Part shown: positions 6,584 through 11,931 of the stretch, in pieces
Position numbering within the stretch: the stretch's first letter is position 1
Layout: each line of letters starts with the position of its first letter
Source of the DNA: an uncultured Clostridia bacterium
GTDB lineage: Bacteria > Bacillota > Clostridia > Oscillospirales > CAG-382
Assembly: GCA_947305675.1 (NCBI GenBank)
Contig: CAMZED010000044.1
Coordinates: 1-11,931, forward strand
Length of the DNA: 11,931 nucleotides
Reading direction: 5' to 3'
Notes under the pieces: generated by a model
Seen by the model: only the letters and a program-made list of their open reading frames with translations
The model's database searches: none
What the model was told of the DNA's origin: nothing
Made by a program: the position numbers and the translations under genes

Positions 6584-7632
6584 AATAAAACCTCCCCGCT
6601 TTCGACTTTTATCAACGCGGCGAACAGTTTCGAAGCCTCAAACGCGTCGGAAAGATCGACGACTTCGCTCATCGTGTGCATATTTTTAAGCGGGACCGAA
6701 ATCTGAACGACGGGTATGCCGCCTTTGGTGACAGTTATATCGCCGGCATTTGTCCCGGTCCTTCCGGGAGAAGCGGAAAGCTGATATTTTATGCCTTCCC
6801 TCTCGGCGGTTTGAACCGCCTTATCGGTGAACCTGCGCGAAGTTTTGGGCGAATAGCAGATCACTGCTCCGCCGCCGGCGCGGACTCCTTCGCGCCATTT
6901 AGGCGCTCCGGGAACAAACGCCTGGGTGACGTCGCTTACAACTGCTTTATACGGTGCAAGCCTGAACGCCGTGGTCGTCGCTCCTTTATGGCCGGTCGTC
7001 TCTTCAAGTCCGCTGAACTGAAACGCGATATCTATATTCAGCTCGTTTTTGTCAAGCATAAGCAAGGCGCGAAGGAAAGCCGCGCCGCAAAGACGGTCGT
7101 CGAAGCCCGAACCGACGATCATATTCCCCAAAAGGCGTTCGGTATCGGGCGGAAAGCCGGCGGGCGTGCCGACGCTTACGATCTCTTTTAACGAATCGGC
7201 GGAATAACCGGTATCGATAAACATATCGCTGACCTCGGCTTTTTTCTCGCTTTCGCCTTTTTCCTGCAAATGCGGAGGCTTCGAGCCGAAAATGCAGCTT
7301 ATCGTCTTTTTTCCGTAAACGTTTACCTTTGCGGCGGGAAGGATCTTTGGCGCGATCCCGCCGAGCGGCGCCACGCGAAGAAAGCCTCCCTCGCAGATCT
7401 CTGTCACGACGAACCCGACCGTATCAAGATGGGCGTCGAGCAGCAGAAGCGGCGCGCCCTTTTTGCCGCAGCGCATTATTGCATATATACTGCCGACGGG
7501 AGAAGTGCCGATCTCGTCGAACAGCGAAAGCGAGGAAAGGTATTCCGTCATCCGTTCGAAGGCGAGATGCTCATATCCCGATACGCCGGGGACGGCGGTC
7601 AGATTTCCGATAATATCATAAAGTCTGTCCAT
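6580..7632 (-). CDS. M42 family metallo-aminopeptidase, first of three
   Basis: This 350-residue member is the most divergent of the set but keeps every site residue: H68 and D70 in DAHLDTVGF, D178-D179 in GFDDRLCGAA, E210-E211 in SGLEETTGHKGA, D234 in VVSDVTQAF and H319 in NMHTMSEVVD. It differs from its paralogues by LEETTGHKGA where they have EEVGCRG or EEIGCDG, by an N-terminal domain start of VPGVSGYEH, and by a basic and acidic insert around 118-136 (KPPHLQEKGESEKKAE). A TET-type cage subunit is expected. The ATG at 7632 has AAGGAG at 7644-7639 with 6-nt spacing, and the site lies within the 3' end of murD, 3 nt after whose stop it starts. The order murD then three peptidases implies one transcript. 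Confidence 0.92.
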   Translation of the reverse strand: MDRLYDIIGNLTAVPGVSGYEHLAFERMTEYLSSLSLFDEIGTSPVGSIYAIMRCGKKGAPLLLLDAHLDTVGFVVTEICEGGFLRVAPLGGIAPKILPAAKVNVYGKKTISCIFGSKPPHLQEKGESEKKAEVSDMFIDTGYSADSLKEIVSVGTPAGFPPDTERLLGNMIVGSGFDDRLCGAAFLRALLMLDKNELNIDIAFQFSGLEETTGHKGATTTAFRLAPYKAVVSDVTQAFVPGAPKWREGVRAGGGAVICYSPKTSRRFTDKAVQTAEREGIKYQLSASPGRTGTNAGDITVTKGGIPVVQISVPLKNMHTMSEVVDLSDAFEASKLFAALIKVESGEVLL

Positions 7633-7635
7633 ATA

Positions 7636-8982
7636 TTACTCCTTGTAGGCGTTTACGATCTCCTTGAACACGTTTCCGCGTTCGGCGAAATTTTTGAACA
7701 TATCAAAGCTTGCGCTCGCGGGGGAAAGCACCACGGTATCGCCGCTTTTTGCTTTTGCGCGCGCGGCGTCAACGGCGTTTTCAAAGCCTTCGACAATAAC
7801 GTAATCGGTGAATCCCGCGCTTTCCAGCGCAGAGGCGATCCTGTTTGCGGTAGCACCGCAGAGAACGGCGAACTTTACTTTTTTCTTGAAAAGCTCGCCA
7901 AGCGGATCGTACGGAATGTGTTTATCGTAGCCTCCGGCGATAACGATAACGCGCCCGGCGAAACTTTCCAGGCAGGCTTTTGTCCGCGACGGGCTGGAAT
8001 CGATAGACGAATTGTAATACTTTACGCCGCCGAGTTCGCGTACGAATTCGATCCGATGTTCGACTCCGCCGAATTCCGAAGCGACTTTGCGAAGCGCTTC
8101 CGGAGGCACAATATCGCAAACCGCGGCGTATGCCTGGCAGTAATTATAGCGGTTGTGTCTGCCGACGATGCGGATATCCGAATCTTTAACCAGCAGCTCG
8201 CCGTCTTTTTTTATGCCTTCACCGTCGAAAAAGACGAACCCCGGTTTTTCTCCGGAGATAAACCGCACGCGCGAACGCGCTTGTTTTGCAAACGTTCGGG
8301 TGACATCGTTATCGGCGTTAAGGACGAGTATCGAGCCGGGTTTTTGAAAACGGAATATGTTTGCCTTTGCGGCGATGTATTCATCCATTCCCCTGTGCCA
8401 ATCGAGATGATTTGGCGCGACGTTGGTGACAACCGCGATATCCGGGCTTATATCCAGCTTCATAAGCTGAAAAGAAGAAATCTCGACAACGGCGAAATCG
8501 TCGGCTGTGATCGAATCGAGTTCGGCAAAAAGGTTTACGCCGATATTCCCGCCGAGGAAAACCCGCTTTCCAGCCGCTTCGAGCAGTTTTGCGATGAGTG
8601 TGGTCGTAGTGGTCTTGCCGTCGCTGCCCGTAACGCCGATCTTTATGCAGGGACAAAGGCGGAAAAATTCCTCCATTTCGCTGGTGACGACCGTTCCGGC
8701 GCGTTTTGCCTCGGTTATCTGCGGGATATCCGGCCGCACCGCCGGCGAAAGGAACAGAAGCGATTCTTTTATATCTTCAAGGTAATCGTCTCCGCAGATA
8801 AACCTTACGCCTTTGCTTGCAAGCTCGCCGTAAGCGGGCGAAGCCGTAAGATCGTTCTTATCCCGCACGACGCATTTTGCGCCGCCGGAAACAAACAGCC
8901 TTATCACCGGAAGGTTGCTTACCCCCATACCGACAAAGCCGACTTCTTTGTTTCTGTAACGCTCTGTATATTCCGAAAGCAT
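7636..8982 (-). CDS. murD: UDP-N-acetylmuramoyl-L-alanine--D-glutamate ligase
   Basis: MurD adds D-glutamate to UDP-MurNAc-L-Ala using ATP, the second amino acid step of peptidoglycan precursor synthesis in the cytoplasm. From the ATG at 8982 it has 448 residues. An in-frame GTG at 8991 overlaps the GGAG itself (8994-8991), so the ATG with 8-nt spacing is preferred. The Rossmann N-terminal domain opens with VGFVGMGVSNLPV. The ATP loop GVTGSDGKTT spans 116-125 (K123). GGNIGV, VVEISSFQL with E167, PNHLDWH with H192, and the carbamylation lysine K206 in EYIAAKANIF follow. The C-terminal ligase domain has EHRIEF, NSSIDSSPSRTKA and SPASASFDMFKNFAERG. The last two are typical of Gram-positive MurD. 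It is not in a dcw cluster here but heads an operon with three M42 peptidases. A consensus promoter lies 38 nt upstream. Confidence 0.96.
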   Translation of the reverse strand: MLSEYTERYRNKEVGFVGMGVSNLPVIRLFVSGGAKCVVRDKNDLTASPAYGELASKGVRFICGDDYLEDIKESLLFLSPAVRPDIPQITEAKRAGTVVTSEMEEFFRLCPCIKIGVTGSDGKTTTTTLIAKLLEAAGKRVFLGGNIGVNLFAELDSITADDFAVVEISSFQLMKLDISPDIAVVTNVAPNHLDWHRGMDEYIAAKANIFRFQKPGSILVLNADNDVTRTFAKQARSRVRFISGEKPGFVFFDGEGIKKDGELLVKDSDIRIVGRHNRYNYCQAYAAVCDIVPPEALRKVASEFGGVEHRIEFVRELGGVKYYNSSIDSSPSRTKACLESFAGRVIVIAGGYDKHIPYDPLGELFKKKVKFAVLCGATANRIASALESAGFTDYVIVEGFENAVDAARAKAKSGDTVVLSPASASFDMFKNFAERGNVFKEIVNAYKE

Positions 8983-9020
8983 CGGTATCACTCCAATTAA
9001 AACAAAATGTTTCTCGATTC

Positions 9021-9049
9021 ATTATATAACCCGAAGCGAAAATAATCAA
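9021..9049 (-). promoter_or_regulatory. Sigma-A-type promoter for the murD operon
   Basis: On the minus strand, TTGATT (9049-9044) is followed after exactly 17 bp by TATAAT (9026-9021). Transcription would start near 9014, leaving a leader of about 30 nt before the murD start at 8982. The -10 is a perfect consensus and the -35 matches 4 of 6. No riboswitch could fit in the leader. Confidence 0.8.
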
Positions 9050-9056
9050 GTTAAAT

Positions 9057-9085
9057 TTGACAAACAAAAAATTATATGGTAATAT
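9057..9085 (+). promoter_or_regulatory. Sigma-A-type promoter for rnpB
   Basis: TTGACA at 9057-9062 and TAATAT at 9080-9085 are separated by 17 bp, placing the start near 9092-9094, at the 5' base of RNase P RNA helix P1. The -35 box is only 7 bp from the -35 of the divergent murD promoter, so the two RNA polymerases would compete for the same DNA. Confidence 0.82.
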
Positions 9086-9093
9086 ATTTCAAA

Positions 9094-9435
9094 CCGTTCC
9101 GAACGATCGCGCGGCAGCATGGCGAAAGTCCCTGCCGTGAGGAAAGTCCGGGCTCCGAAGAGCAGGATAACAGATAACGTCTGCCGAAGGCGACTTCAGG
9201 GCCAGTGCAACAGAAATAGACCGCCTGGTTTACCAGGTAAGGATGGAAAGGCGAGGTAAGAGCTCACCGGCGCGGCGGAGACGTCGCGGCCATGTAAACC
9301 CTATCCGGAGCAACACCGTGGTATTGGGAACGTATGCTTGCTCGGCAGTTCCTATGGAGGTGGCAAAGACGTTTGCGGCGACGCAAACGCAAGATAGATG
9401 ATCGTTCACGACAGAACCCGGCTTACAGGAACGTG
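9094..9435 (+). ncRNA. rnpB: RNase P RNA (bacterial type A)
   Basis: This is the catalytic RNA that cuts the 5' leader from precursor tRNAs. Conserved blocks are clear: GAGGAAAGTCCGGGCTCC at 9139-9156, ACAGAAATAGACCGCC at 9210-9225, the GGTAAGGATGGAAAGGCGAGG block near 9236-9269, and the 3' block from AGATAGATGATCG to ACAGAACCCGGCTTA at 9392-9425. Helix P1 forms from CGTTCC (9095-9100) with GGAACG (9428-9433), and P2 from AACGATC (9102-9108) with GATCGTT (9400-9406). The overall layout fits type A rather than the Bacillus-type B. It has its own promoter and terminator. The exact ends are taken from P1 and may be off by a few bases. Confidence 0.95.
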
Positions 9436-9439
9436 TTTT

Positions 9440-9477
9440 AAAAAGCGCTTTTTGTAAAAGTGCTTTTTATTTTTTTG
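9440..9477 (+). terminator. Rho-independent terminator of rnpB
   Basis: AAAAAGCGCTTTT (9440-9452) pairs with AAAAGTGCTTTTT (9456-9468) over 13 bp around a TGT loop, with one G-T pair, and a run of seven T follows at 9470-9476. It is 7 nt past the P1 helix of RNase P RNA. The A-rich 5' arm would also let it act on the other strand, but no minus-strand transcript reaches it. Confidence 0.88.
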
Positions 9478-9478
9478 A

Positions 9479-9735
9479 AATATTATAAATTCCCGAAATT
9501 ATGCGGTCTGTATTTACGGCGGTAAGAAAGCAGTGAAGCATAAACGCCTATAAAAAAGAACACGGTTGTTTAACACACATTACAGATGTTATTTATACCG
9601 GAAGAAGAATTATTTAAAAATGCTAACTTAAGCAAAACGTTTGGTCGAAAAAGGTTGGCAAATCGATTATTCTACAAATAATACTTGCGCCCGCGTTATC
9701 GCGCGGACACATTTTTTATACTTTTACAAAATTGC
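9479..9735. other. AT-rich intergenic stretch with no convincing gene
   Basis: This holds no gene I can support. It contains a 31-codon ATG reading frame at 9586-9681 without a ribosome binding site, preceded by in-frame stops, and ending in LANRLFYK. It also contains a 5-bp GC hairpin (CCGCG 9691-9695, CGCGG 9702-9706) followed by ACAC and six T (9712-9717), which could be a weak plus-strand terminator. A decayed gene or a small RNA is possible but nothing in the sequence proves it. Confidence 0.5.
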
Positions 9736-9764
9736 TTGACACACTGTAAAAATCGGTATATAAT
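9736..9764 (+). promoter_or_regulatory. Consensus sigma-A promoter for prfB
   Basis: TTGACA (9736-9741) and TATAAT (9759-9764) are both perfect matches with a 17-bp spacer. Transcription would begin near 9771, giving a leader of about 43 nt to the TTG start at 9814. It is among the strongest-looking promoters in the window and fits a highly expressed translation factor. Confidence 0.88.
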
Positions 9765-9813
9765 ACAAGTGTATAGAAATAAGGCAAAAACTGCCGTTTA
9801 AGGAGAATATCGT

Positions 9814-10920
9814 TTGATACTTCAATTGGAACAAGCCCGTTTATCTTTGGGCGATCTTAAAGACGGAATAAAAGATCTCGGCGATTCGATCGGGTTCGAA
9901 ACATTAAAGACCGAGGTCGAAGAACTTGAATCCAAGACCGGCGAAGCAGGTTTCTGGGACAAGCCGGAAGAATCGCAGCACATACTTAAGCAGTTAAAAC
10001 ATAAAAAAAGCACGCTTGAACATTATATTACCCTGAAGCGCGATTTTGCCGATGTCGAAACTTTGATCGACATTGCTATCGAAGACGACGATGAAAGCGT
10101 TGTGGACGAGGTTTTGGCTGATCTTGAAAAAGTAAAAAAAGAATACGAGCGCCAAAAAATAGAAATACTTCTTTCGGGTGAATACGACGGCAGCAACGCC
10201 ATTATGTCGATCCACCCCGGCGCGGGCGGGACCGAAGCACAGGACTGGGCGCAGATGCTGTTCAGAATGTATCAGCATTACGCCGAGCGCCGCGGATTCA
10301 AGTTCAAAGTGCTCGATTATCTCGACGGTGACGAAGCCGGGATAAAAAGCGTTTCCTTCCTTATCGAGGGCGAAAACGCATACGGTTATTTAAAAAGCGA
10401 ATCCGGCGTTCACAGGCTTGTGCGCGTTTCGCCGTTCGACGCGAGCGGAAGGCGCCATACCTCGTTCGCCAGCGTTGAGGTTCTTCCCGAATTCAACGAT
10501 GAAATGACTATCGAAATAAACGAAGCCGATCTTAAAATCGACGCTCACCGTTCCAGCGGCGCCGGCGGTCAGCACGTCAACAAGACCGACTCCGCAATAC
10601 GCATAACTCACATCCCCACCGGGATAGTTGTCGGGTGTCAGACCGAACGCAGTCAGGTTCAGAACCGCGAAACCGCAATGAGGATGCTGAAAAGCAAACT
10701 GTTGGAGATAAAAGAGCGCGAACATCTTGAAAAGATCGAAGACATCACCGGTACTAAAATGAACATCGAATGGGGCAGCCAGATAAGATCATACGTGTTT
10801 ATGCCATATACTTTGGTCAAAGACAACCGCACCGGATGCGAAACCGGCAACATCCAGGCGGTGATGGACGGCGATCTTGACGACTTTATCAACGAATATC
10901 TTAAACTCAACTGTAAATAA
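9814..10920 (+). CDS. prfB: Peptide chain release factor 2 (RF2), without programmed frameshift
   Basis: RF2 reads UAA and UGA stop codons in the ribosomal A site and triggers peptide release. The 368-residue product has the SPF anticodon-like tripeptide (206-208, RVSPFDASGRR), which marks RF2 rather than RF1, and the catalytic GGQ (251-253) in SSGAGGQHVNKTDSAIR. The N-terminal domain contains the family FWDKPEESQ motif (47-55). Start is TTG with AAGGAG at 9800-9805 and 8-nt spacing. Most RF2 genes need a +1 shift at an early UGA (CTTTGA). Here one frame runs through the region (residues 20-30, KDLGDSIGFET) with no UGA and no shift site, so the autoregulatory loop is absent. The 114-residue gene 23 nt downstream is probably co-transcribed. 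Confidence 0.96.
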   Translation: MILQLEQARLSLGDLKDGIKDLGDSIGFETLKTEVEELESKTGEAGFWDKPEESQHILKQLKHKKSTLEHYITLKRDFADVETLIDIAIEDDDESVVDEVLADLEKVKKEYERQKIEILLSGEYDGSNAIMSIHPGAGGTEAQDWAQMLFRMYQHYAERRGFKFKVLDYLDGDEAGIKSVSFLIEGENAYGYLKSESGVHRLVRVSPFDASGRRHTSFASVEVLPEFNDEMTIEINEADLKIDAHRSSGAGGQHVNKTDSAIRITHIPTGIVVGCQTERSQVQNRETAMRMLKSKLLEIKEREHLEKIEDITGTKMNIEWGSQIRSYVFMPYTLVKDNRTGCETGNIQAVMDGDLDDFINEYLKLNCK

Positions 10921-10943
10921 CATATCAAAACGGAGGTAACGTT

Positions 10944-11288
10944 ATGAACTTCAAAAAAATCAGACCGATTCTTGCAGTATCGCTTTGCATTCAATCGCTG
11001 ACCTTCTTTATACTCGCGCTGATCAACGCCGAGAAGAAGAAAGGTCTCGCCGCCGCTTTTGCGGTTATCGGCGCGGCAGGCGGCGTTGCCGGCGGCACGC
11101 TGCTTTATAAAGAGATCAAAGAGCGTAATTGCGACGACGATTTCGATCCCGAAGACTATCTTGACGATTTCGACGACGATTTCGACGATCTTGACGTTTC
11201 GGAAGACGACATTCTTTGTTCCTTCGAGGACGAGGAGAGCGCTCCCGATGCTTCCGAAGCAGAGGAAAAAGAAGAACCCGCTGAATAA
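10944..11288 (+). CDS. Small membrane-anchored protein with Asp/Glu-rich tail
   Basis: I do not recognise this 114-residue protein. The N terminus (about 8-28) is a hydrophobic helix following NFKK. A second hydrophobic stretch (about 34-55) is rich in Gly and Ala (AVIGAAGGVAGG) and could be a second helix with glycine packing. From about 63 to the end it is extremely acidic: DDDFDPEDYLDDFDDDFDD repeats, then Ser/Glu/Ala-rich SEAEEKEEPAE. Both ends should lie on the same side, and the tail is likely cytoplasmic by the positive charges (KK, KKK) near the loops, but this is uncertain. GGAGG at 10932-10936 has 7-nt spacing to the ATG. It follows prfB by 23 nt and is closed by a terminator, so it shares that transcript. 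The tail could bind cations or basic proteins. Confidence 0.82.
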   Translation: MNFKKIRPILAVSLCIQSLTFFILALINAEKKKGLAAAFAVIGAAGGVAGGTLLYKEIKERNCDDDFDPEDYLDDFDDDFDDLDVSEDDILCSFEDEESAPDASEAEEKEEPAE

Positions 11289-11305
11289 TCGACCTGAATT
11301 GACCG

Positions 11306-11333
11306 CAGAGCCCCTTCCGGGGGCTCTGTTTTT
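11306..11333 (+). terminator. Rho-independent terminator after prfB operon
   Basis: CAGAGCCCC (11306-11314) pairs perfectly with GGGGCTCTG (11320-11328) over 9 bp around TTCCG, followed by TTTTT (11329-11333) and more A/T. It lies 17 nt past the stop of the acidic-tail gene. It is a textbook intrinsic terminator. Confidence 0.93.
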
Positions 11334-11373
11334 ATTATATCACCTCGCCGTGCCGCCGCATAAACTGTTAACA

Positions 11374-11393
11374 GCGCGGGGATGACTCCGCGC
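11374..11393 (+). promoter_or_regulatory. Leader hairpin just upstream of the last gene
   Basis: GCGCGG (11374-11379) pairs with CCGCGC (11388-11393), with a further G-T pair, around GATGAC. It ends 2 nt before the AAAGGA ribosome binding site (11396-11401). The perfect 10-bp palindrome CTGTTAACAG (11365-11374) abuts it. These could be a translation-control hairpin and an operator; neither role is proven. Confidence 0.35.
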
Positions 11394-11412
11394 GGAAAGG
11401 AACAGTTAAAAA

Positions 11413-11931
11413 ATGGCAACAACCATAACCAACCAGGCGACAATAAGCTATAATTACGGCGAAGTGACCGCCACGGCGACCTCCAACGTGGCGACGACCG
11501 TTCTTCAGGGCGCATTGACGATAACAAAAAACTCTGTTTATGAAAACTACGGCACGGACAGTGACCTTGTTTATATGATAAGCGTGACAAACTCGGGCGA
11601 TACCGCAATAAACGCGCTTAACGTCACTGACGATCTCGGCACCTACACCGTCACCGCCGGAACAACGGCGACTCCCCTCACCTATATCGGCCCCGCACAG
11701 CTTTATATCAACGGCGTGTTCAGCGGCAATATCGAAGGGACCGCGGGAAGTTCAAACGTTCAGTTTACGATCCCGACGCTCGGAGCCGGGGCAACAGCGC
11801 AGATCCTTTACCGCGTAAAGACCAACGAATTCGCTCCGCTTTCAGCCTCGGGAACCATAACCAACACCGCTTCGACGACGCCCGCCGGCGGCGAAACCGT
11901 CACCGCGTCGCTCACCATCGGCGCGTTGTAC
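11413..11931 (+). CDS. DUF11-like Thr/Ala-rich beta-sandwich protein, 3' end outside window
   Basis: The frame runs open for 173 codons to the window end. It begins MATTITNQATISYNYG after AAAGGA with about 11-nt spacing. The protein is rich in Thr, Ala, Gly, Asn and Ser. It contains DUF11-type marks: LTITKNS (34-40), VYMISVTNSGDTAINALNVTDDLG (split by strands, about 52-75), then TPLTYIGPAQLYING, FTIPTLGAGATAQILYRV and SGTITNTASTTPAGG. These are alternating beta strands of an immunoglobulin-like sandwich, as in surface repeat proteins. No signal peptide or membrane helix is seen at the N terminus, which is odd for a surface protein. Clostridial homologues of this small form exist as uncharacterised proteins. 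The 124-nt gap before it has a terminator and a leader hairpin, so it starts a new unit. Confidence 0.82.
   Translation, partial: MATTITNQATISYNYGEVTATATSNVATTVLQGALTITKNSVYENYGTDSDLVYMISVTNSGDTAINALNVTDDLGTYTVTAGTTATPLTYIGPAQLYINGVFSGNIEGTAGSSNVQFTIPTLGAGATAQILYRVKTNEFAPLSASGTITNTASTTPAGGETVTASLTIGALY

Noticed and set aside
6027..6706. Plus-strand frames of 220 and 200 codons over the M42 gene junction
   Set aside because: They lie opposite conserved M42 motifs, have no ribosome binding site, and are low-complexity Ser/Arg/Phe-rich shadows.
8983..8991. GTG at 8991 as the start of murD
   Set aside because: Its first base is the last base of the GGAG ribosome binding site. The ATG at 8982 has proper spacing.
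7270..9000. A 576-codon plus-strand reading frame antisense to murD and the first M42 gene
   Set aside because: Its protein has no recognisable domain and is rich in Arg, Cys, Phe and Ala, as expected from the reverse frame of this codon usage. It has no ribosome binding site, and the opposite strand carries clear family motifs throughout.

Overview
The window reads as a Gram-positive, clostridia-like (Bacillota) chromosome of intermediate GC content, probably from an uncultured or gut-type lineage. The evidence is strong AAGGAG-type ribosome binding sites, consensus sigma-A promoters with 17-bp spacers, a PASTA-kinase/rsgA pair, a clostridial-type PssA, an RF2 gene without the usual frameshift, and an aluminium-resistance/methionine gamma-lyase-like PLP enzyme. 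There are no insertion sequences, CRISPR arrays, tRNAs or phage genes. It is mostly a core-gene region with a few less-known genes. The genus cannot be fixed from this sequence alone.

Region 1 (1-3023, + strand) holds the C-terminal end of a PASTA-domain Ser/Thr kinase (prkC-like), then rsgA (overlapping by 8 nt), pssA and an uncharacterised six-helix membrane protein. They look like one transcript that links cell-wall sensing, 30S ribosome maturation and phospholipid synthesis. It ends at a strong GNRA-capped terminator near 3090-3124. A second long hairpin lies in the convergent gap.

Region 2 (3316-8982, - strand) is a tight five-gene operon read from a clear promoter at 9049-9021: murD, then three tandem M42 metallo-aminopeptidase paralogues joined by 3-nt spacing and 4- and 8-nt overlaps, then a PLP-dependent methionine gamma-lyase/aluminium-resistance family enzyme. 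All three peptidases keep the full metal-binding and catalytic set. The most interesting idea here is a hetero-oligomeric TET-like peptidase co-produced with MurD.

Region 3 (9057-9478, + strand) is the RNase P RNA gene, divergent from murD, with its own promoter and terminator. After about 260 nt with no convincing gene comes Region 4 (9736-11333, + strand): a consensus promoter, prfB (RF2, TTG start, no programmed frameshift) and a small membrane-anchored protein with an extremely acidic tail, closed by a strong terminator. Region 5 (11413 to the window end) opens a Thr/Ala-rich DUF11-like beta-sandwich protein that has no visible signal peptide and runs off the window.
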